Source: an uncultured Acetatifactor sp. (GTDB lineage: Bacteria > Bacillota > Clostridia > Lachnospirales > Lachnospiraceae). From it: a stretch of DNA of 25,882 bases. The position numbers and the translations under genes are program-made. Shown here in pieces: positions 7,414 through 14,553 of the stretch. The notes under the pieces were generated by a model, which was not told the DNA's origin, ran no database searches, and worked only from the letters and a program-made list of their open reading frames with translations. The DNA lies in contig CAJUSI010000016.1 in assembly GCA_910589035.1 (NCBI GenBank), positions 1-25,882 on the forward strand. The letters run 5' to 3'. Every line of letters starts with the position of its first letter. Position 1 is the stretch's first letter.

Positions 7414-9291
7414 CTACACTTCCTGCAGATAGCTCTCCGCCTGTTTTCTGAACATATCGGCGTAGACGCCTCCCTGTTCCATCAATTCCAGATGCGTCCC
7501 CTGCTCCTTCAGCCGCCCCTCCTGCAGCAGACATATGGCATCGGCCATAGCGGCGGAGGAAAGCCTGTGTGAGATAATAATGGAAATTTTATCCGTCTCC
7601 CGGTTACAGAGCTCCATAATGGTTTCATACATCTGGTATTCCGCCACGGGATCCAGGGCGCTGGAAGGCTCGTCCAGGATGACGATGGGCGCCTTTTTTG
7701 CAAAAGTCCTTGCCACCGCTATCTTCTGGGCCTGTCCTCCGGAAAGCACGGCCCCCCTGTCGTCGAACTCCCTGGTCAGAATGGTGTCCGCCCCTTTTTC
7801 CAGCTGCATGACCTGTTCCTGTGCGCCGCTCTTCTGAAGGGCCTCCAGTGCCGTCTGCCTCTGGGCTTCCGTCTCCAGTTTTTCCATGATCACATTTTCC
7901 AGTACGCTCATGGAGAAGAGTTCAAAGTCCTGGAAAGTCGTACCGATCAGCCGTCGGTAGGCCTGCAGGTTGAATCTGCGGATATCCACTCCGTTTAGCA
8001 GGATGGTCCCTTCCGTGGGATCGTAAAGGCGCATCAGCAGCTTGACCATTGTGCTTTTGCCGGAACCGTTGTACCCCACCAGCGCCGTGTTTTTCCCTGC
8101 GGTAAAGGTATAATTCACATGTCTCAGCGCATAATTTCCTTCCGTGGAAGGCCTTTCTTCCATGGAAGGCCTTTCTTCCATGGAAAGCCTTTGTTCCATT
8201 TCCCGGGAAGGATACCGGAAGGACACATCCCTCAGTTCCAATGTCTCCACCCTTTCCGGCACAGGAATGCCGTCCCAGTCCTCTGGAATTTTCGCCTCAT
8301 AAGACATAAACTCTTTCAGAGTCTTTGCATAAAGGCCGTTCTGGTATGTCGCTGCAATGCTCCCCGCCAGGTCTGTCAGCATCCATGTGGTACTGACAAT
8401 GGCATTGGCCAGCACTACAAAATCCCCGATCAGAATGGATTTTGTCACCATGGCGCAGTAGGCCGCAAACAGCCACATTCCTTCAAATACCAAGGGAAAG
8501 CAAAGCACGCCCCGCATCAGCCCCAAAGCGCACAGCCGTTTCCAGTATTTTGCCGTTATGGCAAGCAGATTCCCGTAGGCTTCCTCGTAGGTGTCATCCA
8601 GCACATTCTTAATTTTCGTCATGCGGATCTCTTTTGCGTACTTAGACAGATACAGCACCCGGTTCACATAATCCTGCCGGCGCACATAGGGGGTTCCCTC
8701 CAGTTTCTTCTCATACTCAATCCGATTGATCACCTTGCTGAAGAGAAAATTCCCGATCATGGGAAGAAAGGAGAACAGCCCTGCAATCCAGTGGATGGTA
8801 AAAAGCGTCACAACCACATAGGCCGACGCAAAGAAAGCGGCAATCATACCGGCCGTATCCGTCAGCACGGACCGGGCCCTCTCATAAGCCTGGGAGGCCG
8901 CCTTTGTGTAGGTGTCATAGAATTCCACATTCTCGTAGCAGGCAATATCTACATTGGCGGCTTTGTCAAACAGCATGCCGTTCAGTTTTTCATATAATTC
9001 GGGATCCGTATATGGCTCATAGCGTTCTTTCATCCATATCTGAAACCCGGTGGTTAAGAAAAGCACAGCCATTGAAATCGCTATAAACCACGCGGTCTCG
9101 GCAAAACTCCTTCCGAATTCCGCGGCGCCGAAGAGATATTTCATAAAAAACACGCTGAAAAAAGCCCATTCCGCATAGGAGAAAATCTGCGCTACAAAGC
9201 TGAATATCACCCGTCTGGGATTTATTTTCCACAGGATTTTCAGAAAATAAAGAGTATCGGAAACTGTATGTATGTTGAATCTGTCCTTCAT
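7414..9291 (-). CDS. ABC exporter half-transporter (permease + ATPase), first of a pair, with hexapeptide-repeat insert
   Basis: 625 residues from the ATG at 9291 (GGGGAAG upstream). A GTG at 9321 in the same frame is less likely. The order is membrane domain (about 1-320), then nucleotide-binding domain with Walker A GYNGSGKST near 406-414, signature LSGGQAQ, Walker B IVILDEPSSALDP and H-loop IISHRLS. Between the aromatic A-loop region (FRYPS) and the next strand (YALRHVNYTF) there is an extra stretch of three hexapeptides, S-M/T-E-E/G-x-x, encoded by an 18-bp palindromic tandem repeat (8140-8185). Family members normally have only a short turn here, so the loop is expanded in frame. It is first in a two-gene operon with the half-transporter ending at 5552. 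Confidence 0.88.
   Translation of the reverse strand: MKDRFNIHTVSDTLYFLKILWKINPRRVIFSFVAQIFSYAEWAFFSVFFMKYLFGAAEFGRSFAETAWFIAISMAVLFLTTGFQIWMKERYEPYTDPELYEKLNGMLFDKAANVDIACYENVEFYDTYTKAASQAYERARSVLTDTAGMIAAFFASAYVVVTLFTIHWIAGLFSFLPMIGNFLFSKVINRIEYEKKLEGTPYVRRQDYVNRVLYLSKYAKEIRMTKIKNVLDDTYEEAYGNLLAITAKYWKRLCALGLMRGVLCFPLVFEGMWLFAAYCAMVTKSILIGDFVVLANAIVSTTWMLTDLAGSIAATYQNGLYAKTLKEFMSYEAKIPEDWDGIPVPERVETLELRDVSFRYPSREMEQRLSMEERPSMEERPSTEGNYALRHVNYTFTAGKNTALVGYNGSGKSTMVKLLMRLYDPTEGTILLNGVDIRRFNLQAYRRLIGTTFQDFELFSMSVLENVIMEKLETEAQRQTALEALQKSGAQEQVMQLEKGADTILTREFDDRGAVLSGGQAQKIAVARTFAKKAPIVILDEPSSALDPVAEYQMYETIMELCNRETDKISIIISHRLSSAAMADAICLLQEGRLKEQGTHLELMEQGGVYADMFRKQAESYLQEV
8140..8193 (-). repeat. 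18-bp palindromic tandem repeat inside the ABC gene
   Basis: Three units begin at 8140, 8158 and 8176, each with a core TTCC-G/A-TGGAA (the last two are the perfect palindrome TTCCATGGAA) and a spacer close to GGCCTTTC. A degenerate fourth unit starts at 8194. On the minus strand this reads as S-M-E-E-R-P hexapeptides. Period, core and peptide phase match the arrays in ogt and the double GNAT gene. Confidence 0.85.
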
Positions 9292-9445
9292 AATATCTTC
9301 CCCGCATTTATCTGTTATCACATGTGCAGACTATCTCCGCAGCCTGATAAAGGACTTGTTACTGTCGATTTTACTATCATAAAATTGCCGGCTCCATTAT
9401 AAATAAAGAACTGGCAGAATTCACGTTTTTCTAAATATGGACAAT

Positions 9446-10089
9446 TTATTTGCCGATAAGATATTCTTCGTAAAGCTTATTTCTATACTGTTTATCCTGT
9501 GTGACTTTGATGACATCCTGTGATCGATTATTCTCCATCAGCTTTGCTATTAATCTGGAAAGCTTATCTTCCCCCTGTTCGATGCCTTCCTTTATTCCTT
9601 CCTTTTTGCCTTCTTTTTTGCCTTCCTTTATTCCTTCCTTTACCCCTTCCCTTTTTATTGTCTTTGCTTCATATTCCAGAACTTTTCCGCCCATAATCGC
9701 TTTCACTCCTTTCTTAACAGAATCGTATTTTTCAGCTATGTCACAGTCAGGACATTTCCCTTGATTGTCCCTTCATCCAGAGCGATTTGGGTGTCATACT
9801 CAAAAAATCGAACCAGCATACTGTTATCGGTACTGCTCTGGCATTCCAGATGGTATTTTTTTGATTCTTTTCCTTCTATCCTGAAGCTGGTATCAGTAAT
9901 CCGTTCTTCTTCATTCCCGCCCTGTTGGTTCAGAAAATGCTCATTTGGAGAAAAAATGATTTTTTCCTGTCCTGAATAGTGCTCCCCGAACACCTCGTTT
10001 ATCACGGGAATAATCAGAAAACTGCAATCATTTAACAGCGTGCGGAATACATCATCATATGGAGTGTTTGTTATCCTTACATTGTCCAT
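9446..10089 (-). pseudogene. Rpn-family recombination-promoting nuclease (PD-(D/E)XK), internally deleted
   Basis: The reading frame starts at 10089 with MDNVRITNTPYDDVF and matches the intact copy at 24169-25131 up to residue 117 (GNVLTVT). It then jumps to the equivalent of residue about 237 (KYDSVKKGVKAIMGGKV), with a TAG created at the junction. About 355 bases present in the intact copy are missing, and the join is out of frame. The motif residues D66 and E82-x-Q84 lie in the surviving first part. The second part (9446-9706) has a longer run of KEG-type repeats than the intact copy, about 12 extra residues, encoded by a 12-bp repeat. The promoter is retained. It is probably non-functional, though a 117-residue fragment could still be made. 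Confidence 0.85.
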
Positions 10090-10111
10090 TGTTATCTGCT
10101 CCTTTTATTAT

Positions 10112-10140
10112 ATTTTACCATATCACACAAATTTACTCAA
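10112..10140 (-). promoter_or_regulatory. Promoter of the broken Rpn gene
   Basis: Minus-strand TTGAGT (10135-10140), 17-base spacer, TAAAAT (10112-10117). The same elements and spacing precede the intact copy (25154-25182). Similarity between the two loci ends about ten bases beyond the -35. Confidence 0.7.
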
Positions 10141-10337
10141 TCAGAAAACACATGCCTTTGAAGATTTGAAGATTCGCCCACCGGCGTGAAGCAATGAAGC
10201 AATCCGGGACTCCTTCCCAAATGGGCCGCTGGATATGCCAAAAGAGAAAAATTCCCACATGCCCTGTTTCCAATCGGAAAAATGCAGTATAATAATAGAA
10301 AGACAGGATTCAATGGAGAAGCAGGGAGGAATGGCAG

Positions 10338-10949
10338 ATGTGCGGACGTTACCATGTCACAGAAGAAATGGCTGGGGAAATGGAATATCTGGTAAAACAG
10401 ACAGAGGAAAAATTGCGCAGGGAATCCGCAGCCGCCCTGAAGCGGATCGTCACTGCGGATATCTATCCTGCGGACCAGGCCCCCGTGTTTCTTGCGGCGG
10501 GGGGCGGGCTCGCCTGCACCTGGCTCCGATGGGGCTTTCCCGTACAGCAGGAGCAGCGCAAAGGCCTGATGATCAACGCCCGCTGCGAGACTGCCACAGA
10601 CAGGCCCCTTTTCCGGGAAGGCATCCTCCACAGACGCATCGCCGTTCCCGCGGCCGCCTTCTACGAGTGGGATCAGGAAAAGGCTAAATACACCTTCCGG
10701 GGAAAGAACGGAAAAGCTTTGTTTCTGGCAGGATGCTGCAGGAACTATGGGGACGGGGAACACTTCGTAATCCTTACCACCGCCGCAAACAAATCCATGG
10801 AACCCGTCCATGACCGCATGCCCCTGTTGCTGCAGGAAGACCAGGTCACAGACTGGATTCTGGATGCCGGAAAGACGAAAAGCCTTTTGCGGCAGATTCC
10901 CTTCTCTCTGGAGCGAAGCACGGAATATGAGCAGCTGCGTTTTTTCTGA
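10338..10949 (+). CDS. SRAP-domain protein (YedK/HMCES family), copy 1
   Basis: 203 residues starting MCGRYHV, preceded by GGGAGGA. In this family the initiator methionine is removed and Cys2 forms a covalent link to abasic sites in single-stranded DNA, shielding them during replication. The other active-site residues are visible: N80 in INAR, E110 in AFYEW, and H158 in PVHDRMPLLL. A TATAAT at 10288-10293 may serve as its -10. No LexA-type box is obvious upstream. It converges with the ogt gene 13 bases downstream. A second SRAP gene at 17900-18510 is nearly the same but frameshifted, so this is the working copy. Confidence 0.92.
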   Translation: MCGRYHVTEEMAGEMEYLVKQTEEKLRRESAAALKRIVTADIYPADQAPVFLAAGGGLACTWLRWGFPVQQEQRKGLMINARCETATDRPLFREGILHRRIAVPAAAFYEWDQEKAKYTFRGKNGKALFLAGCCRNYGDGEHFVILTTAANKSMEPVHDRMPLLLQEDQVTDWILDAGKTKSLLRQIPFSLERSTEYEQLRFF

Positions 10950-10962
10950 TATCTTCTTCCAT

Positions 10963-11658
10963 CTATAACGCCGTTCCCCGTATCGGCATGAACAGCTTTC
11001 CCATATCCACGCCTTCCAAGGCAAGGAGCTGCTCCTTTCGCTCCACTCCGCCGGCATACCCGGTCAGACTGCCGTCCGAACCCACCACCCGGTGGCAGGG
11101 GACGATAATGGAAATGGGATTGTGCCCCACCGCGCCGCCCACCGCCTGGGCAGACATATGGGAAATCCCCCTCTGCCCTGCAATCCTCCGGGCCAGCTCC
11201 CCATAAGTCATCGTCTTCCCATAGGGAATCTGCTGCAGAAGCTTCCACACGCTGAGCCTGAAGGGAGAGCCGGTCAAATGGATGGGCGGCATAAAGTCCG
11301 GCTCTTTTCCGGAAAAATAGATATCCAGCCACGTCTTCGCCATTTCAAGAGCGGGCAGTTCTTTTTCCATGGAACTGTTTTCATCTATGGAGTGGCTTTT
11401 TCCCGTGGAATGATTTTCCTCCATGGAATGGTCTTCCTCCATGGAATGGTCTTCCTCCATGGAATGGTCTTCCTCCATGGAATGGTCTTCCTCCATGGAA
11501 TGCTCCTTCTCCATGGAATGCTCCTTCTCCATATGCTCCGAGCCAAGGCAGCGGGCATAATATTTCTGCCCCTCAAACCACAATCCGGTCAGCCCGGCCT
11601 CATCGGCGGCCAGGAGAATTTCCCCCATAGGCGATCGGTATTTTGCTGTATACGGCAT
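10963..11658 (-). CDS. ogt: Methylated-DNA-[protein]-cysteine S-methyltransferase with hexapeptide-repeat linker
   Basis: 231 residues from the ATG at 11658, preceded by GAGGAGG. It removes alkyl groups from O6-alkylguanine by transferring them to its own cysteine. The C-terminal domain is complete: a helix-turn-helix region (YGELARRIAGQRGISHMSAQAVGGAVGHNP) and the active-site IVPCHRVV with C188, then GYAGG and RKEQLLALEG. The short N-terminal domain (1-40) is joined to it by about 59 unusual residues (42-100) made of roughly ten H-S-M-E-E/K-D/E hexapeptides, encoded by an 18-bp tandem array. Typical family members have no such linker. It is highly acidic and histidine-rich, and probably disordered. 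Relics of two more ogt copies lie at 18521-18606 and 22391-22450. Confidence 0.92.
   Translation of the reverse strand: MPYTAKYRSPMGEILLAADEAGLTGLWFEGQKYYARCLGSEHMEKEHSMEKEHSMEEDHSMEEDHSMEEDHSMEEDHSMEENHSTGKSHSIDENSSMEKELPALEMAKTWLDIYFSGKEPDFMPPIHLTGSPFRLSVWKLLQQIPYGKTMTYGELARRIAGQRGISHMSAQAVGGAVGHNPISIIVPCHRVVGSDGSLTGYAGGVERKEQLLALEGVDMGKLFMPIRGTAL
11365..11535 (-). repeat. 18-bp palindromic tandem array inside ogt
   Basis: About ten units of 18 bp. Units at 11419, 11437, 11455, 11473 and 11491 carry the core CTCCATGGAA in a nearly invariant TGGTCTTC context. The outer units (11365, 11401, 11509) have slightly changed cores such as TTCCATGGAA. The central units are almost identical, as expected from recent expansion, while the edges are degenerate. 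The array encodes the S-M-E-E-D-H linker of the alkyltransferase. Confidence 0.9.
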
Positions 11659-11701
11659 GATACTATCCTCCTCTTCCCTCCGCCCGGAGAAAATCTGATG
11701 G

Positions 11702-11770
11702 CCTGCACCCCCTGGAGCATCTGCGGGATCGGGTCGCTTAAGGGACGCAGCGTCCCTGATCCCCTGCAGG
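11702..11770. repeat. Nested inverted repeats between ogt and the XRE gene
   Basis: Three nested arm pairs: CCTGCA (11702-11707) with TGCAGG (11765-11770), GGGATC (11725-11730) with GATCCC (11758-11763), and a central palindrome GGGACGCAGCGTCCC (11742-11756). It lies after the XRE gene stop and ahead of the ogt start, so it could end XRE transcription, although no clean T run follows. The central GACGCAGCGTC is the reverse complement of the core of the MerR operator at 12699-12713. Confidence 0.55.
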
Positions 11771-11792
11771 CGGGCGGCTTTCTTACATTATT

Positions 11793-12425
11793 TTACCAGA
11801 TATCATCTCCTTCGCCAAGTATAATCTTCTTTATATTTTCATCTATTTCGCTCTCTGTCAGCCCCTGCCTGATGAGCGGCGCAATCACCTCACGGCTTTC
11901 CCTGGTATGGGGAAGTTCAGACGCAAGCCTGCACGCCCTGTCCTCAAAGCCCGCTTTCAGATATAAGAAGCACAGGGCGGCGCGCATGGTAGATTTCTGT
12001 TTCTCATTTGCGGAGATGGCCAGTCCTCTCTCCATCAGCTCGATGGCTTCCTCCGCGGCGCCTTTCAAGGCCAGCGTACTCGCCAGCCCCAGAATCATCC
12101 CGGGTTTATTGGGATAGATCAGCAGGGCGTCCCGGTAGGTTTTTTCGGCGGAATCATACTCTCCCTTTCGCTGATAGTCAACCGCTTTTTTATGAATGTT
12201 ATACCGGGTTGTCTCTGCCCGGATGGTATCCATCCCCACCAGCAAGTCGATGCTTGTCTCAAATATGTTGGCCAGTGCCGGCAAAAGCGTAATATCCGGG
12301 TAAGTTTCGCCCCGCTCCCATTTTGAAACGCTCTGGGGGGTGATTCCCAAATACCCCGCCACATCCTCCTGGGTAAGGTTTTTTAAGATACGGTATTTCT
12401 TTAGGTTTTCCGATAAATACAGCAT
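11793..12425 (-). CDS. XRE-family transcriptional regulator with TPR-like C-terminus
   Basis: 210 residues from the ATG at 12425, which follows AAGGAGG. A possible upstream start at 12473 lacks a site. Residues 5-60 are a Cro/CI-type helix-turn-helix: LKKYRILKNLTQEDVAGYLG, then ITPQSVSKWERGETYPDITL. The remainder is helical with tetratricopeptide-like pairs (GEYDSAEKTYRDALLIYP, KGAAEEAIELMERGLAI), an architecture used for protein or peptide sensing. The target is unknown. It is transcribed away from the MerR gene across a 331-base gap. A perfect palindrome at 12489-12504 lies in its upstream region and may be its own operator. Confidence 0.85.
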   Translation of the reverse strand: MLYLSENLKKYRILKNLTQEDVAGYLGITPQSVSKWERGETYPDITLLPALANIFETSIDLLVGMDTIRAETTRYNIHKKAVDYQRKGEYDSAEKTYRDALLIYPNKPGMILGLASTLALKGAAEEAIELMERGLAISANEKQKSTMRAALCFLYLKAGFEDRACRLASELPHTRESREVIAPLIRQGLTESEIDENIKKIILGEGDDIW

Positions 12426-12488
12426 AGCAGCCTCCTTATGGTTTTGAAATTGTCGTAGACGCTTCCGCGTCATAGTATCATCAAAATG

Positions 12489-12504
12489 ATAGAATCGATT
12501 CTAT
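12489..12504. promoter_or_regulatory. 16-bp perfect palindrome, candidate XRE operator
   Basis: ATAGAATCGATTCTAT is a perfect palindrome 64 bases ahead of the XRE start. A small GACGC-ttcc-GCGTC hairpin (12458-12471) sits between it and the gene. Autoregulation by the XRE protein is inferred from position only. Confidence 0.45.
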
Positions 12505-12692
12505 GGTCTAAATTTTATCATGGATAGCGGATATTTCAATAACGCAATGGTTGGCTTTCGCTCAACTGCACCCGTATCTTCCTGCCTGCGGAGCTTCTCC
12601 CGGCATTTCCCGGCAGGAGCTTTCCTGTTTTTTGAAATCGTGAGAAATCTGCTGACTTCAGCCTGACTTCTTTCCCGTACATGAATTCAGGC

Positions 12693-12723
12693 TTGACATT
12701 GACGCTGCGTCAAGTGATATACT
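12693..12723 (+). promoter_or_regulatory. MerR-type promoter: 19-bp spacer with palindromic operator
   Basis: TTGACA (12693-12698) and TATACT (12718-12723) are separated by 19 bases, the over-long spacing that MerR-family activators correct by distorting DNA. The spacer holds the palindrome TTGACGCTGCGTCAA (12699-12713), which is perfect around its central base. The start codon of the MerR gene is 33 bases downstream of the -10. This is strong evidence that the MerR protein controls its own gene. Confidence 0.85.
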
Positions 12724-12756
12724 ACACTTAGAAAGCACCCTGAAAGGAGCCTCTTC

Positions 12757-14049
12757 ATGAACCTGATCAAAATCACAGACCTCACCAGGCAGCTGGGGCT
12801 GTCCTCCCGCACCCTGCGCTACTATGAACAGATGGGATTGATCGAAAGCATCCGTCTTCCGTCCGAAACTTACCGCTACTACGATACTTTTTCCGTCCAG
12901 CGGCTGCATCAGATCATCATCCTGCGGAAAATGCAGATTCCCGTGAAGGAAATTCTCCGCATATACGAAAATCCGGATATTTCCACACTGGTGGAGGCAT
13001 TCGCGAAGAAAATAGCCGAAATAGACAGGGAAGTGACCGCCCTTTCCGAATTAAAGGAAATTATCAATTCCTTCCTGCACAGGATGACGGAAAAGGGTAT
13101 CACGAAGATTTCCGCCCTGCCTCTGCTGTATGAGGAAATGGAAAAGCAGGCGGAATTGCTGGAGGCACAGGGCAGGCCGGTACATCGAAGTGAACTGGTT
13201 CCGCAGGATAGTCAGACACAGTACAGTGACCCGGACCTGCGGAATACCCAGGCACAGCAGAACAATCAGACAAGTCAGGACATCACGCCCCGATCGCCCT
13301 TCCCTCGGCTCAATCACCTGCAGGAGCAGCTGTCCGCCCCCCTGGACGCCGCCATCCTCATCCTGCCTTCCATGCGGGTTCTCACCTCCTGCCTGAAGCA
13401 GTCTCCCGGGGAAGCCGACAACACCGGGTTCTGGCATACGGTACAGGCACTGGGTCTCCCCCAGGGGCTTCCGGGCAGCCATGAACGGTTTGAATTCCAG
13501 AACGGCGCCCAGGGAGCGGTGATGCTCCGGGTGGAGGACGGCTTCCGGAACGACACCGACTATCTGGACGTCCCCTTCCCGGGAGGCCTGTACGCCTGCG
13601 CCAATATCTACGCAGACCAGGACATGGAAGAACGGTTCCGCCGCCTGGTAAAAAGCTTTGATGACAGCCATCTGTATGAAATCGACTATAACCACCGGGG
13701 AGAGCTGCAGTGCCATGCCCTGCTGGAAAACCTGATCTCCCCCGACGAAAGCAGGGAGCTGATGAGCCTCCTGGTCCCTATAAAACAGCGCCTTGCCAAC
13801 CCGGCCTATTTCGAGAAGCCCGTGGAACTGCCTGCCGGCTCCGTTACCCTGGCAGAAATCCTGGCCAGGAACCCCGTCCTGTGGGAAACGGAGGTAGCTC
13901 TGGACAAAATTACGCCCATCTACAATCCCCATTACCGGATCCTGGAAAACGGGGAGGCGGAATACACCGGATGGATCAGCACCCGGGTATTGAACACCAA
14001 CGTGTCGGTGAAGCTGCCCTTCCGGGTGGATACGGAATTCCGTCTGTGA
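12757..14049 (+). CDS. MerR-family regulator with GyrI-like effector domain, cut by in-frame TGA
   Basis: Starts at the ATG at 12757 after AAAGGAG. Residues 1-75 are a MerR winged helix-turn-helix (ITDLTRQLGLSSRTLRYYEQMGLI, RYYDTFSVQRLHQIIILRKM), followed by a dimerisation coiled coil to about 130. A glutamine-rich linker (about 145-185) leads to a GyrI/AraC-type effector-binding domain (about 190-320, with VPFPGGLYACANIY). From about residue 375 a beta-rich region begins (YTGWISTRVLNTNVSVKLPF) that is interrupted by a TGA at 14047-14049. The same frame stays open beyond the stop and continues that domain without a new start, so I read the TGA as a nonsense mutation. The HTH and effector domains remain intact, so the 430-residue product may still regulate its 19-bp-spacer promoter. 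Confidence 0.8.
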   Translation: MNLIKITDLTRQLGLSSRTLRYYEQMGLIESIRLPSETYRYYDTFSVQRLHQIIILRKMQIPVKEILRIYENPDISTLVEAFAKKIAEIDREVTALSELKEIINSFLHRMTEKGITKISALPLLYEEMEKQAELLEAQGRPVHRSELVPQDSQTQYSDPDLRNTQAQQNNQTSQDITPRSPFPRLNHLQEQLSAPLDAAILILPSMRVLTSCLKQSPGEADNTGFWHTVQALGLPQGLPGSHERFEFQNGAQGAVMLRVEDGFRNDTDYLDVPFPGGLYACANIYADQDMEERFRRLVKSFDDSHLYEIDYNHRGELQCHALLENLISPDESRELMSLLVPIKQRLANPAYFEKPVELPAGSVTLAEILARNPVLWETEVALDKITPIYNPHYRILENGEAEYTGWISTRVLNTNVSVKLPFRVDTEFRL

Positions 14050-14553
14050 GAAAACGATGAACAGTTTGGCTATGGCTCCGAGGAGGGCGGCATCCTGTTC
14101 TACCACAGCGCAGAACATGGCCCGGGGACGGATTTGGGCTATTACGCCGGGGGCATTGCCGCGGGAAACTTAAGCCAGACCGGATTCGGCGTCAACATGG
14201 GCAACCAGCCCTCGGAAGACCTGTCGAAAGCCTTCCTGCGCCGGGAAGCCATCACCTTCCGCCAGCCCGTCTTCCTGGATCTGTATGATTTCCCGGGCCG
14301 GGGGAAGCTCCGCGCCAAAGGATACAACCGGGTCACCTGGATCCTGGGTCCCCGGCATCTGGCCGTGATCATCAACGGGGAAATCCGCTACTGCGGCACA
14401 GGCTTCCCCTACATGTCCCTGGACCTTAGCCGGGCTGTCCCGGGAGATATCATCATCGGCTCCAACGGCCAGGGCATGAAATATTTGAAATCCATCCGCA
14501 TCTCCCAGCTTGCCTACACCCCGAAAACAAGATTACAGAAGGAGGAACTTCTC
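14050..14553 (+). pseudogene. Cut-off C-terminal lectin-like tail of the MerR protein
   Basis: In the same frame as the MerR gene and directly after its TGA, the sequence reads ENDEQFGYGSEEGGILFY, then YAGGIAAGNLSQTGFGVNMG, then YNRVTWILGPRHLAVIINGE and closes with YLKSIRISQLAY. This looks like the second half of a concanavalin-like beta-sandwich whose first half lies before the stop. There is no ribosome site near 14050, only a weak TTG at 14134. The frame runs straight into the next gene, whose own ribosome site (AAGGAGG, 14539-14545) is read as codons, so any ancestral stop between the two has been lost. Confidence 0.65.

Noticed and set aside
9335..9370. Second copy of the relic seen near 20.5 kb
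   Set aside because: About 28 bases look alike in reverse orientation (TAACAAG, CTTTATCAGG), but the match is too short and imperfect to claim homology.
10137..11057. 306-residue minus-strand open frame
   Set aside because: It is antisense to the SRAP gene, which has a clear start and active-site motifs. The same kind of shadow frame appears opposite SRAP copy 2 (17729-18250).
11092..12117. 341-residue plus-strand open frame
   Set aside because: It is antisense to ogt and the XRE gene. Its FLHGM repeats are only the reverse reading of the 18-bp array.
14047..14049. Selenocysteine codon
   Set aside because: I see no catalytic context at the TGA, no obvious SECIS-like hairpin immediately downstream and no selenoprotein family match. 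A nonsense mutation is simpler.
13051..14118. 355-residue minus-strand open frame
   Set aside because: It is antisense to the MerR gene and has no ribosome site or recognisable motif.
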